A DNA stretch of 64,000 nt from Flavobacterium sp. 90 (GCF_004339525.1 NZ_SMGE01000001.1:3472001-3536000), one strand, 5' to 3'; counted from the stretch's first letter, positions 33,572-43,333 are shown. Numbers and translations: made by a program. Notes: a model not told the origin generated them from the letters alone.

Positions 33572-35821
33572 TTATATAGGTATATTAATACTTTTCTTCG
33601 TTAATTCATTCATTCGTTTTTTATCTCCAACTACCCACACAATGTCATTTTTTTCTAAGATTAAATGCGATTCTGGGTTTAAAATACGATTACCATTTCT
33701 TTCGATTCCTACTACAAGACCGCCTGTTTTTGCTCTAAATTGACCAATGCTTTTTTGTATAAAATCTTCAGTAGAAATTTCTAATTGTCGCAAAACAATT
33801 TCAGTTTCATCTACATTATTTGCGGCTTCAACTTGTTTCTCTAAATAAGTGGTGAATTGCGTAATTTGCTCATCGGTACCAATAACACAAATTTCGTCAC
33901 CAGGAAATAAGCGCTCATTTTTAGTCGGAATAGGAATCGTGACTTCACCACGTCGAATAAAAGCAATATTGATTCCCAGATTTTCACGAATGCGTAATTC
34001 TTCCAGCGTTTTACCGGCAAGATTTGATTCTTTTCCAATTTCAAAAATCGACATGTGACCATCCCAAGGCATTAAATTGGCATATCTTCTGTCAATTTTT
34101 TTGTTCTCACGATCGTTAAGGTTTTTCAAAAAGTGATTTTCAATTTTATGATATTGCTCGTTTAATTTCTTCGGAAACAATTGATACGCTCCAATTGCAA
34201 TTATCAAAGCAATAAAAGCAATTAAAGGAGAGAAGAAAATGTTCAATAAAAATCCAATGAAAAATAAACCAAGGCTCATTCTGATTAAGATCAACATTAA
34301 AAGTGCACCACGATATTTGCGTTCTTCCCATAATTCATCGACTTCATTTACTTTTACGCGTCGTAGCGAAAGTGCCCATAAAAATGGTGCAATTACAACC
34401 AATGTAATCAATGCTGCTAATGTATTTCCAAAACGCGTATCAGCAACTAACGGAGCTACAAATTTTGATGACAATAAAATAATTGCCGTAATAATTATGG
34501 TATGTAGTATAATTTGAGTTACAGATGCACGAAGTACTACTTGCCATGTACTTACAGATTTAATTGCTTGTGCATTGACACTATAACGGTTGATGTTTTT
34601 AACCCATCTTTTAGGTAATTTTCTTTCCAGATATCCCGAAAACGGATCAGAATATTTAATCAAAAACGGAGTTGTAAAAGTTGTAATAGCAGAAACTGCC
34701 ACAATTATTGGATATAAAAAATCGCTTGTCACTTTAAGCGTCATTCCAAGAGTTGCAATAATAAAAGAGAATTCCCCAATTTGCGCCAAACTCATACCGG
34801 TTTGAACAGATTGTTTAAGCGGTTGTCCCGATAATAGAGCTCCAATAGAAGAGCTGAATGCTTTCCCGAAAATGGTTAAAAGCGTAATAAGCGCAACCGG
34901 AAGTGCATAAGTAACCAAAGTTTCCGGATTGATTAACATTCCGACCGATACAAAGAAAACCGCACCAAATAAATCTTTTACAGGTTGAATCAAATGTTCG
35001 ATTTTTTCTGCCTGAGTAGTTTCGGCAATAATTGATCCCATAATAAAAGCTCCCAAAGCAGGAGAGAACCCAACATTTGCAGCAAACATAACCATCATTA
35101 AACAAAGTGCTAATGAAATAATAAGTAACATTTCGTCTGTCAAAAGATGTTTTGCTTTCTTAAGAATTGTTGGAATAATGAAGATTCCGCCCAAAAACCA
35201 TATAATTAAAAAGAAGACTAATTTTAAAACCGATTGTAATAATGCGCCGCCCGAAACCTGATCGCTAACTGCAATAGTAGAAAGCAAAACCAACATTAAA
35301 ATTGCAACAATATCTTCGACAATTAAAGCACCAAATACAATTCCAACGAACTTTTTTCCTTTAACTCCCAGTTCATCAAACGCCCGAATAATAATAGTTG
35401 TTGACGATATCGAAAGCGTGGCGCCAAGAAAAATACTATCCATTTTACTCCAATCCATCCATTGCCCGACACAATAGCCAATAATGACCATAAACATAAT
35501 TTGCGTTATGGCGGTGACCGAAGATGTTCCGCCAACTTTCATCAGTTTCTTAAAACTAAACTCGAGTCCCAAACTAAACAATAAGAAGATAACCCCAATT
35601 TCTGCCCAGACTTCAACACTTTTCATGTCAGTAATTGATGGGAAAAAATCAAAGTGGTTTCCGGCTAAAAATCCGGCAATAAGATATCCTAAAACAAGAG
35701 GTTGTTTTAGTTTTTTAAATATTAAAACGGCGATTCCTGCGGTCATCAGGATTAAGCCTAAGTCGCTAATAAGTGGTTGTAAATGGTGTGTAGATTCTGC
35801 AGCGGCGTTTAAGGCAATCAT
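33572..35821 (-). CDS. CPA2 monovalent cation:H+ antiporter with two RCK-C domains
   Basis: A 749-residue KefB/YbaL-type antiporter. About 12-13 helices fill residues 15-560, with GFLAGNHF, GAFIMGSIIAET and the typical FVSVGMLINPETL and GEFSFIIATLG. The C-terminus carries two RCK-C (TrkA-C) regulatory domains (ESNLAGKTLEELRIRENLGINI and KTGGLVVGIERNGNRILNPE) without a Rossmann RCK-N, so ligand control is likely but not NAD(H). It exchanges K+ or Na+ for protons. Transcribed alone, converging on the peroxiredoxin gene. Confidence 0.9.
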   Translation of the reverse strand: MIALNAAAESTHHLQPLISDLGLILMTAGIAVLIFKKLKQPLVLGYLIAGFLAGNHFDFFPSITDMKSVEVWAEIGVIFLLFSLGLEFSFKKLMKVGGTSSVTAITQIMFMVIIGYCVGQWMDWSKMDSIFLGATLSISSTTIIIRAFDELGVKGKKFVGIVFGALIVEDIVAILMLVLLSTIAVSDQVSGGALLQSVLKLVFFLIIWFLGGIFIIPTILKKAKHLLTDEMLLIISLALCLMMVMFAANVGFSPALGAFIMGSIIAETTQAEKIEHLIQPVKDLFGAVFFVSVGMLINPETLVTYALPVALITLLTIFGKAFSSSIGALLSGQPLKQSVQTGMSLAQIGEFSFIIATLGMTLKVTSDFLYPIIVAVSAITTFTTPFLIKYSDPFSGYLERKLPKRWVKNINRYSVNAQAIKSVSTWQVVLRASVTQIILHTIIITAIILLSSKFVAPLVADTRFGNTLAALITLVVIAPFLWALSLRRVKVNEVDELWEERKYRGALLMLILIRMSLGLFFIGFLLNIFFSPLIAFIALIIAIGAYQLFPKKLNEQYHKIENHFLKNLNDRENKKIDRRYANLMPWDGHMSIFEIGKESNLAGKTLEELRIRENLGINIAFIRRGEVTIPIPTKNERLFPGDEICVIGTDEQITQFTTYLEKQVEAANNVDETEIVLRQLEISTEDFIQKSIGQFRAKTGGLVVGIERNGNRILNPESHLILEKNDIVWVVGDKKRMNELTKKSINIPI

Positions 35822-35846
35822 AAATTGGGATTTGTTTGTTTAGGAG

Positions 35847-35995
35847 CTAATCCAGCTTTCCATTTCAAGTTTTTACTCAAAAACACCTATTTTTTAATGC
35901 AGTTCCAGGAGCTTCCGTTGGTCGCTCTGTTCCTGCAAAAAAATATGGTTTTTTTCGCAAAAAGCTTTCCATTTTAATCTGGGCTAAAACCCTAA
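35847..35995. repeat. Diverged copy of the TAGCCCCGATGGAAGCGG-type element
   Basis: GCTAATCCAGCTTTCC near 35850, a centre AGGAGCTTCCGTTGGTCGCTC near 35907 and AGCTTTCC...TCTGGGCTAAAACC near 35965. End and centre words match the family at 48437-54065 and 15170, and it precedes the purB terminator. Confidence 0.4.
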
Positions 35996-36010
35996 CAAGA
36001 TTTATAAATA

Positions 36011-36040
36011 AAAAAAGCTATCGATAAAGATAGCTTTTTT
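36011..36040. terminator. Terminator of purB
   Basis: AAAAAAGCTATC (36011-36022) pairs with GATAGCTTTTTT (36029-36040); U-run on the minus strand after the purB stop at 36064. Confidence 0.8.
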
Positions 36041-36063
36041 TGAGAAAATATTTTGTGATTTCT

Positions 36064-37410
36064 TTAAATTCCTGTGAAATTAGCAGGCGTTATCGCTAGT
36101 AATTCGTTCTTAATAGCATCAGAAACTTCTAAAGTTGCAATAAAATTATGAATTGCTTTTTTGTCGATAGCTTCGTTTGTTCTTGTCAAACCTTTCAAAG
36201 CTTCATATGGATTTGGATAAGCCTCACGACGTAAAATAGTCTGAATAGCTTCTGCAACTACAGCCCAGTTTTTCTCTAAATCTTCAGCAAATTTAGCTTC
36301 GTTCAATAACAATTTGTTTAAACCTTTTAAAGAAGCTTCAAAAGCAATAATAGTATGTCCCATCGGAACACCAATATTACGTAAAACAGTACTATCAGTT
36401 AAATCACGTTGTAATCTTGAAATTGGAAGTTTTGCAGCCAAGTGCTCAAAAATAGCATTTGCAATTCCTAAATTTCCTTCTGAATTTTCAAAATCAATTG
36501 GATTTACTTTATGTGGCATTGCAGATGATCCAATTTCACCGGCTTTGATTTTTTGTTTAAAATAATCCATAGAAACATACGTCCAGATATCACGATCTAA
36601 ATCGATAATGATATTGTTGATTCTTTTTAAACCATCAAAAAAAGCAGCAAAATGATCGTAATGCTCAATTTGAGTTGTTGGAAATGAATGGTGTAAACCT
36701 AAATCAGTTTCGACAAATTTAGTTCCAAATTGTTTCCAGTCGATTTGTGGATATGCTACATGATGTGCATTATAATTTCCTGTTGCACCACCAAATTTAG
36801 CAGCAAACGGAACATTGAATAACAAACGCATTTGCTCTTCTAGACGTTCTACAAAAACCAAAATTTCTTTTCCTAAACGAGTAGGAGAAGCCGGTTGTCC
36901 GTGCGTACGCGCTAACATTGGAATGTCCTTCCATTCAACACTTAATTCTTTCAATTTAGCAATTAAAGCAATTAAAGAAGGCATATAAACCTGCTCAAAA
37001 GCTTCTTTTGTAGAAAGCGGAATAGCTGTATTGTTAATATCCTGAGATGTTAACCCGAAGTGAATGAACTCTTTGTATTGAGACAAACCCAATTTCTCAA
37101 AAGCATCCTTAATAAAGTATTCAACCGCTTTTACGTCGTGGTTGGTTACTTTTTCAGTTTCTTTAATCCAAAGTGCATCTTGAGTAGAGAAATTTTTATA
37201 GATATTTCTTAAGCTCTCAAATAAATCTGAATTTACACCAGAAAGTTGCGGTAATGGAACTTCGCATAAAGCGATGAAATATTCAATTTCAACTAATACG
37301 CGATATTTTATTAAAGCTTCTTCTGAAAAGAAAGGTGCTAAATTTTGAGTTTTATTTCTATATCTTCCGTCAATTGGTGATATAGCATTCAATTCGTTTA
37401 GAGTAGTCAT
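36064..37410 (-). CDS. purB: Adenylosuccinate lyase
   Basis: A 448-residue lyase of the fumarase/aspartase superfamily that splits SAICAR and adenylosuccinate in purine synthesis. SAMPHKVNPIDFENSEGN is the signature loop with the catalytic Ser region; TSQDINNTAIPLS, ARTHGQPASPTRLG and THGQ are present, and VNHD... in the NHDVKAVEYF block. ATG 37410 is used over an upstream frame extension. A TATATTTG box on its strand lies at 37435-37442. Confidence 0.95.
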   Translation of the reverse strand: MTTLNELNAISPIDGRYRNKTQNLAPFFSEEALIKYRVLVEIEYFIALCEVPLPQLSGVNSDLFESLRNIYKNFSTQDALWIKETEKVTNHDVKAVEYFIKDAFEKLGLSQYKEFIHFGLTSQDINNTAIPLSTKEAFEQVYMPSLIALIAKLKELSVEWKDIPMLARTHGQPASPTRLGKEILVFVERLEEQMRLLFNVPFAAKFGGATGNYNAHHVAYPQIDWKQFGTKFVETDLGLHHSFPTTQIEHYDHFAAFFDGLKRINNIIIDLDRDIWTYVSMDYFKQKIKAGEIGSSAMPHKVNPIDFENSEGNLGIANAIFEHLAAKLPISRLQRDLTDSTVLRNIGVPMGHTIIAFEASLKGLNKLLLNEAKFAEDLEKNWAVVAEAIQTILRREAYPNPYEALKGLTRTNEAIDKKAIHNFIATLEVSDAIKNELLAITPANFTGI

Positions 37411-37434
37411 TGTTATGTTGTTTTTCGAAAGCTG

Positions 37435-37442
37435 CAAATATA
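37435..37442 (-). promoter_or_regulatory. TATATTTG -7 box for purB
   Basis: On the minus strand TATATTTG, 25 bases before the purB ATG at 37410. No TTG at the usual spacing was seen. Confidence 0.45.
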
Positions 37443-37635
37443 AACAGAATTTGGAGATTATAGGTAATGAATCTATTAATGTGATTATTAAAATAATGAT
37501 TACTCTGAAAAATCTTTTTTTACAAATCTCTTTTATCTGTAAAGTATTTTAGAAGATATATACTTTGAAAATAATCCTTTAATAATTTGAAAGTTTTTTA
37601 CTACATTTTTTGTAATATTGCATTTCTTTTGAAAA

Positions 37636-39891
37636 ATGAAAAGTATGCCCAGAAAATCTTCGATTGCTATCATCTTATTATTCCTATTTGTCGCTTGTTT
37701 TGTCATGTTTAAAGTCTTTTTTGTAGATAAATGTATTTCCAGAGATGCTAAATATGAACCGGTATATTCAAAAAATACAGGCTACGTTGGCGATGAATCC
37801 TGCAAAAAATGCCATAAAACAGAACATCAGGATTGGAGAAAGTCAGATCACTATATGTCGATGCTTCTGCCAAGTGATTCGACAGTTGTTGGAGATTTTA
37901 ATAATGTAACATTTACTGCTGATGGCGTTACGAGTCGTTTCTTTAAAAAAGGAAATAAATTCTATATCAACACAGAAGATAATGATGGTAAAAATCGGGA
38001 TTTTGAAGTAAAATATATTTTTGGTTACAAACCACTACAGCAATATCTGGTTCAGTTTCCCGGAGGAAAATTACAAGTTCCCAGATTGAGTTGGGATGTT
38101 GATAAAAAGAAATGGTTTAACCAATATGCAGGTCAAAAAATAGCTTCGCACGATTGGCTGCATTGGACAGAGAATTCACAAAACTGGAATACAATGTGTT
38201 CTTCGTGTCATTCGACTAATCTTCATAAAAATTATGATTACAAAACCGATACTTATAAAACCAGTTACAGTATTATTAATGTAAGTTGCGAAAGTTGCCA
38301 CGGTCCGGCTAAACAGCATATTGATTATGTCAGTGGAAGCAGTTATTCTTCGAAAAACAAAGTAGTTGGAAGTTATTTGAAATTGGGTAAAAAAACAGGA
38401 CAATTAGAACAAATACTTGCTTGTGCTCCTTGCCATGCGCGATCTTCTATAATAAGCGAAGCACAAATAGAAAGTACAGATATCATAGACAATTACATTC
38501 CGCAGATTCCAAGTACGGAGTTTTTTTATGCCGATGGCCAGGTTAAAGAAGAGGATTATATTTATACCTCATTTTTGCAAAGTAAAATGTTTAGCAATGG
38601 TGTAAAATGTAGTGATTGTCACAATGTTCATAGTACAAAACTAAAGCGTCAAGGAAATCAAACTTGTATAGAATGTCATTCTCCTAAAAAATACGATACT
38701 TCAACGCATACTTTTCATGCTTCAGGAAAAGGCACTGAATGTGTAAATTGCCATATGCCCGGAAAATTATATATGGGTAATGATTTGCGTCATGATCATA
38801 GTTTTAGAGTTCCAAGACCAGATCTTTCGGCAACATACGGAACACCAAATGCCTGTAGTAATTGTCATGCTGATAAATCAAACAAAGTTTTGGCTGCCAC
38901 GATAGAAAAATGGTATGGATCAAAGCCTAAATATCATTTCTCTGATGATTTAGTTCCGGGAAGTAAGTTAGACGAAAGTAGCGAAGCGCATCTTAGAAAG
39001 TTAATAAATAACAAAACTGCACCCAATATCATAAAAGCAACTGCAGTTTTTTATTTAGGAAGCATTCAGACGCAAACTAGTTTGAATACATTACTAAGAT
39101 GTATTCAGAGTGAAGATTCTCAGATACGTTATCGGGTTTTGCGAAGTTTGGCAAATTTTCCGTCTTCTAATTGGATTGAAGCTGTTGGACCATTATTGTC
39201 AGATAAAGTTCGGGCAGTTCGTATTGCCGCAGCAGATCTTTACATCACAATTCCTCGAGAGCAGATTTCGAGTCAATATTCAGATGCTTTTTCTTCGGCA
39301 CAAAAAGAGCTTAAAGATTTACTGGAATATCAAACTGATTTTGCAGTTGGAAATGTAATGATGGCAGATTATTATCTGAAATTAAAGGACTATGATAATG
39401 CCGAAAAATTTTATTGGCGGGGATTAAAAAAAGACAGTCAGACAAATTATGCCTTACTTAATTTATCAGTTGTTTATAATATGCAGGGAAAAAATGATAA
39501 GTCTCTTGAAGTTTTGGAAAAAGCTAAAAAGAATGATCCCAAAAACGACCGAATTTATTATAATTTGGGACTGCTTTATAATGAAATGAATAATAAAGCC
39601 GAAGCCGAAAAACAATTTGCAAAAGCAGTTGAACTAAAGTCTAACAATCCAAGAGTTTATTATAATTATGGTTTGATGCTAAATCAAAAAGGAAAATCTA
39701 AAGAAGCAGAAAATATTCTAAAAAAAGGAATTGCAATAAGTCCTTCTGCACCAGAATTGTATTATGCGCTCACTTTTGTATATTTAAAAATGGAGAATCA
39801 AGGAAAAGTTTTAGAAACCGCTACGAAATTAAAACAACTAGATCCTGATAATCCGGAATACCAAGACTTTTTTAGAAGATTAGGATTGTAG
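37636..39891 (+). CDS. Octaheme c-type cytochrome with HEAT-like and TPR C-terminus
   Basis: A 751-residue protein with an N-terminal anchor or export segment (about 9-30). Eight CxxCH heme sites are visible: CKKCH (56-60), CSSCH, CESCH, CAPCH, CSDCH, CIECH, CVNCH and CSNCH, in about the first 420 residues, arranged as in periplasmic multiheme cytochromes of the c554/OTR type. After the hemes comes a HEAT-like helical stretch and at least four TPR units (about 570-751, EKFYWRGLKKDSQTNYALLN, IYYNLGLLYNEMNNKAEAEK, VYYNYGLMLNQKG). The cytochrome part may handle nitrogen or sulfur oxyanions or pass electrons to the outside; the TPRs suggest a docking partner. No other cytochrome gene adjoins. Confidence 0.85.
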   Translation: MKSMPRKSSIAIILLFLFVACFVMFKVFFVDKCISRDAKYEPVYSKNTGYVGDESCKKCHKTEHQDWRKSDHYMSMLLPSDSTVVGDFNNVTFTADGVTSRFFKKGNKFYINTEDNDGKNRDFEVKYIFGYKPLQQYLVQFPGGKLQVPRLSWDVDKKKWFNQYAGQKIASHDWLHWTENSQNWNTMCSSCHSTNLHKNYDYKTDTYKTSYSIINVSCESCHGPAKQHIDYVSGSSYSSKNKVVGSYLKLGKKTGQLEQILACAPCHARSSIISEAQIESTDIIDNYIPQIPSTEFFYADGQVKEEDYIYTSFLQSKMFSNGVKCSDCHNVHSTKLKRQGNQTCIECHSPKKYDTSTHTFHASGKGTECVNCHMPGKLYMGNDLRHDHSFRVPRPDLSATYGTPNACSNCHADKSNKVLAATIEKWYGSKPKYHFSDDLVPGSKLDESSEAHLRKLINNKTAPNIIKATAVFYLGSIQTQTSLNTLLRCIQSEDSQIRYRVLRSLANFPSSNWIEAVGPLLSDKVRAVRIAAADLYITIPREQISSQYSDAFSSAQKELKDLLEYQTDFAVGNVMMADYYLKLKDYDNAEKFYWRGLKKDSQTNYALLNLSVVYNMQGKNDKSLEVLEKAKKNDPKNDRIYYNLGLLYNEMNNKAEAEKQFAKAVELKSNNPRVYYNYGLMLNQKGKSKEAENILKKGIAISPSAPELYYALTFVYLKMENQGKVLETATKLKQLDPDNPEYQDFFRRLGL

Positions 39892-39923
39892 TTTCTGTAA
39901 ATCATCAAAAATAAGCTAATAGG

Positions 39924-40616
39924 CTAAATTACTGTTCGGAAGATTTTATCCCAAATAGTAAAATAAAAACCATAATTATGAGATTGATTTTTGTGATGAT
40001 TAGAATGAAATTTCGTTGTAGAAATCCATTTTGTAATAGAGCTTTTATACCAGAAATCAGGGAAAATATCGGTTTTTAAATGTCCAAATATTCCATATAA
40101 TAAATTTAAAATCAGGTAAATGATAATACTCAGATAATTAAAATCTAAAATCGTAATTGAAAATAACCATATAATTCCAAAGCCCAAAGTCTCTATTGGA
40201 TGCAGAACATACAAACTATAAACGCTCGTTTCGACATGCGTATGATGAAGCTTGTGAATGGGATAAAACCACTTTAAGTAATGCGCCAGAAAGTGGAAAC
40301 AAAACATAAAAAAATCCATTACTACAATCAGCAATAAAGTATCTGTTATTACAGAAAAAATTGGTGGTGAGAAATCGATTTTGATAATGTTATAACGATA
40401 CAATTCAAAACCCAAAAGCGTTATAAAAGTATTACAGATCAAGGTTGAAATAATCCATTTACGATCAGTTTTGTGCAATCTCGTATTGTCGAATTCGATT
40501 ATTTTGGCAAGAACAACAGAAAGTAAGATCAGAATTAAATTTTCGATTAAAAACAAAATAAATAATGAAGCTAAATTATAATGCGTCAATTCCTGCAACC
40601 AACTTTCGAATATCAT
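39924..40616 (-). CDS. Sterol desaturase / fatty acid hydroxylase family membrane protein
   Basis: A 230-residue membrane di-iron enzyme of the FA_hydroxylase superfamily. Histidine clusters HFLAH, HKLHHTH and HSNHH are in the usual order between membrane helices. It hydroxylates or desaturates a lipid chain; the substrate is unknown. Its ATG overlaps the sirtuin stop by four bases (ATGA), so the two are translationally coupled, a pairing whose meaning is unclear. Confidence 0.85.
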   Translation of the reverse strand: MIFESWLQELTHYNLASLFILFLIENLILILLSVVLAKIIEFDNTRLHKTDRKWIISTLICNTFITLLGFELYRYNIIKIDFSPPIFSVITDTLLLIVVMDFFMFCFHFLAHYLKWFYPIHKLHHTHVETSVYSLYVLHPIETLGFGIIWLFSITILDFNYLSIIIYLILNLLYGIFGHLKTDIFPDFWYKSSITKWISTTKFHSNHHKNQSHNYGFYFTIWDKIFRTVI

Positions 40617-41314
40617 GCTGTCTTTTCTATTTCAAATAATCTCTCTCTTAATTCCGCTACACCTTCAGAGGCAACTTTTGAGATAACTTCAACTTTATTC
40701 TGAATATTAGGAATTGCGATTGGTTTTGGATCAATATAAAAAACGGGTGTAATACTATAGGTGTATGAAATTAATCCCGCAGCAGGATAAACTTGCAATG
40801 AAGTTCCGATAACGGCAAAATAATCGGCGGTTTCAGTAATTTCGATTGCTTCTTCAAGTGCAGGAACATCTTCGCCAAACCAAACAATATGTGGTCGCAA
40901 TTGATATCCGTTTTCATCCAGATCGCCTGTATATAAATCGTCTTTCCAATCCAAAATCAGATTTCTGTTTTGTATGCTTCGTACTTTTAGTAATTCGCCG
41001 TGTAAATGCAAAACTTTTGTACTTCCCGCACGTTCATGCAAATCATCTACATTTTGAGTAATAATATGAACATCAAAATCCTGTTCTAATTCGGCTAAAA
41101 TTCTGTGACCCAAATTTGGTTCAACTTCTTTAAGCTGCTGGCGTCTTTTGTTATAAAAGTCAAGAACCAATTCCTGATTTTTTCTCCAGCCTTCAGGAGT
41201 TGCAACTTCCATAACATCGTGACCTTCCCATAAACCATCACTATCGCGAAAAGTTTTTATTCCGCTTTCAGCGCTAATTCCGGCTCCGGTTAAAACAACC
41301 AATTTCTTTTTCAT
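40613..41314 (-). CDS. Sirtuin-type NAD-dependent protein deacylase, without the zinc Cys
   Basis: A 233-residue SIR2 enzyme with GAGISAESGI, TQNVDDLHERAGS, the catalytic His in LHLHGEL (H105) and IGTSLQVYPAAGL. The Y-x-x-R pair (Y54, R57; YNKRR) marks the class III type that removes succinyl and malonyl groups from lysines. The four Cys that bind structural zinc in most sirtuins are absent; I see no Cys in the protein. Flavobacterial homologs share this, so it is probably functional. Overlaps the desaturase gene. Confidence 0.87.
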   Translation of the reverse strand: MKKKLVVLTGAGISAESGIKTFRDSDGLWEGHDVMEVATPEGWRKNQELVLDFYNKRRQQLKEVEPNLGHRILAELEQDFDVHIITQNVDDLHERAGSTKVLHLHGELLKVRSIQNRNLILDWKDDLYTGDLDENGYQLRPHIVWFGEDVPALEEAIEITETADYFAVIGTSLQVYPAAGLISYTYSITPVFYIDPKPIAIPNIQNKVEVISKVASEGVAELRERLFEIEKTA

Positions 41315-41382
41315 TACTTCTTTAAATTAAAAGATAAAAATAGTGATTTATACGAATTCAAACAGTCAAAGTTTATAGTTTA

Positions 41383-41533
41383 TGCCGCTAGGCACTAAAT
41401 ATTGGTAGAAAACAATAATTGAAATAGATTTAGCGTGCCGTAGGTACTCAATTGCAATCGTTTTGTTGCGTACCTACGGCACGCCAACCCACATCGTGCC
41501 AAATAGCTACCAATATTTTGTACCTAAAGGCAC
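41383..41533. repeat. Nested palindromic repeat GTGCCGTTAGGCAC family, copy C
   Basis: Outer left arm TGCCGCTAGGCACTAAATAT (41383 on), outer right arm ending TACCTAAAGGCAC (41533); inner arms GCGTGCCGTAGGTA and GCGTACCTACGGCACGC. More diverged than copies A and B. It begins the 677-base gap before the APS-kinase-like gene. Confidence 0.8.
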
Positions 41534-41606
41534 ATTTCAATTGTCGTTTTATTTTTTAGATGCCAATAGTGAACTATGAAAAGAAACGATTGAAAGTTTA
41601 CGGTTT

Positions 41607-41676
41607 GTGCCGTTTGGCACTAAATATTGGTAGAATATATGAATTGAAATAAATTTAGCGTGCCGTAGGTACGCAA
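41607..41676. repeat. Half copy (D) of the same nested repeat
   Basis: GTGCCGTTTGGCACTAAATA (41607 on) through GCGTGCCGTAGGTACGCA (41676) gives the left outer and left inner arms only; the right half is missing and unrelated AT-rich DNA follows. It lies 74 bases from copy C in the same orientation. Confidence 0.75.
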
Positions 41677-41743
41677 TCAATGTCATTAAGTTAAGGGGAA
41701 ATCTGCAAAATTAATTAACAGTTTAATCAAGAAAGTAATTAGG

Positions 41744-41855
41744 AAAATCCGTTTTTATCAGCGTTTTCGCTTTAGCGAATCAGTAAAATCAGCGTCTAAT
41801 TTTGACGCGGATAAAACAGATTTACTTCGTAAAAACGCAGATAAAAACGGATTTT
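41744..41855. repeat. AAAATCCGTTTTTATCAGCG palindrome
   Basis: AAAATCCGTTTTTATC... (41744-41767) pairs with ...GATAAAAACGGATTTT (41832-41855), near-perfect 24-base arms with a GCGTC/GACGC inner palindrome. A further dispersed repeat, in the last part of the gap before 41992. Confidence 0.7.
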
Positions 41856-41991
41856 ATTTTCTAAAAACTACATTTAATGACACAATTCTTTTTGCTATTT
41901 TTGGATGAACAATAAAAGCGTATTTATACTTATTGTTTCGGTATGTCAAATTATCTAGTTTTAATGCGGAATAAAACAAAAGTGATTTTCG

Positions 41992-42525
41992 ATGATTTTA
42001 ATACAATTTACAGGCTTATCAGGTTCAGGAAAAACGACATTAGCAGAGAATGTTAGGCAACTTTTAATTGAGAAAAGCTATAAAGTCGAAATAATCGATG
42101 GCGATGTCTACAGAAAAACAATTTGCAAAGATTTAGGATTTTCTAAAGAAGACAGATGCGAAAATGTCAGACGACTTTTTAATGTGGGGCAAAATTTTAT
42201 CAGCGAAGACACAATCGTTTTAATGTCGGTTATAAATCCTTACGAAAGTCTGAGAAATGAATTGCGAACACATGAATTTGTGAGAACCGTATTTCTGGAT
42301 TGTTCCATAGATAATTTGATTGAAAGAGATCCAAAAGGATTATACAAAAAAGCCTTGTTGCCGGATAATGACGTTAATAAAATAAATAATTTTACAGGAA
42401 TAAGCGATACTTTTGAAGTTCCTGCAAAAGCTGATTTGGTATTAAAAACAGATGTTGAAACAGTACCTTTTTCAACTCAAAAGCTGTATAATTTCATTTT
42501 AAATAGCCTTCCTGATTTAGCTTAA
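41992..42525 (+). CDS. Adenylyl-sulfate kinase-like protein (CysC family)
   Basis: A 177-residue P-loop kinase: GLSGSGKTT (8-16), IDGDVYRKTICKDLGFSKEDRCENVRR (the DGD...R...DLGFS..DR.EN.RR APS-binding block) and KGLYKKA...NFTGISDTFEVP, all characteristic of APS kinases that make PAPS from APS and ATP. The usual DGDN reads DGDV, a small change at the loop. It is 124 bases before the hydroxylase gene and, with the sulfotransferase, supplies the obvious cofactor for it. No ATP sulfurylase gene lies in the window, so APS must come from elsewhere. Confidence 0.85.
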   Translation: MILIQFTGLSGSGKTTLAENVRQLLIEKSYKVEIIDGDVYRKTICKDLGFSKEDRCENVRRLFNVGQNFISEDTIVLMSVINPYESLRNELRTHEFVRTVFLDCSIDNLIERDPKGLYKKALLPDNDVNKINNFTGISDTFEVPAKADLVLKTDVETVPFSTQKLYNFILNSLPDLA

Positions 42526-42649
42526 TTTTTAGAAATTAAAACTTCACACAGAATTTTTTTTGCCTATTTCTTTGATGATAAATCTTTTGTAAATTTTATA
42601 TATTTACAAGTCATTTGGAATAGCGTCTAATTTAATCGTTTAAAAGTAT

Positions 42650-43333
42650 ATGAATCCTTCTTCCAGTAAACTTCCGATTTCTTTTTCAATAGATAAATTA
42701 CAAAGTGAACTTGCGATATGCGAAAATGATCTTTGGACTCCGCATTTTAATACAGGGCGATATGAAGGAAATTGGACAAGCGTTTCTTTAAGATCGCAAT
42801 CTGGTTTGATAAACGATATTACATCTTTTGCCAATAAAGGATATATAAATACGGAATTACTGGATCGCTGCCCTTATTTTAAAGAAATCATGGATTGGTT
42901 TCAATGCGAAAAAGAAGCCGTACGTTTATTGAGATTAGGACCTGGAAGCGAAATAAAAGAACATGTTGATAATGACACATCTTATGAAGATGGTTTTTTT
43001 AGAATTCATATTCCCATTATAACAAATTCTGAAGTTTATTTTTATGTCGATAAACAATTGGTTCCAATGAAAATGGGCGAGTGTTGGTATGCTAATTTTC
43101 AACTTCGGCATAGCGTAGAAAATAAAAGTTCAGAGCCACGAATTCATCTTACTCTGGATTGTATTCGAAATGATTGGTCTGATAAATTGTTTGCTGAAAT
43201 GGGTTTTGATCTCAATTTTTCATCAGAAAAGAATCAGTATTCAGAAGAAATGAAGCAAAAGATTATCGCTGAACTTTCTTTAAATCCAACAGAAGCCGGA
43301 GCAAAAATTATCGCAAATTTATTAGCAGAATAA
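42650..43333 (+). CDS. Aspartyl/asparaginyl beta-hydroxylase-like iron/2-oxoglutarate oxygenase
   Basis: A 227-residue protein whose core matches the Asp/Asn beta-hydroxylase family: LRLGPGSEIKEHVDND, then GFFRIHIPIITN, GECWYANFQLRHSVENKS and RIHLTLDC. Candidate metal ligands are H105, D107 and H154, and R164 would bind 2-oxoglutarate. The C-terminal tail of 50 residues is charged and variable. It hydroxylates a peptide, protein or small molecule. The gene lies 11 bases before the sulfotransferase gene, so hydroxylation probably prepares the target for sulfonation. Confidence 0.8.
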   Translation: MNPSSSKLPISFSIDKLQSELAICENDLWTPHFNTGRYEGNWTSVSLRSQSGLINDITSFANKGYINTELLDRCPYFKEIMDWFQCEKEAVRLLRLGPGSEIKEHVDNDTSYEDGFFRIHIPIITNSEVYFYVDKQLVPMKMGECWYANFQLRHSVENKSSEPRIHLTLDCIRNDWSDKLFAEMGFDLNFSSEKNQYSEEMKQKIIAELSLNPTEAGAKIIANLLAE

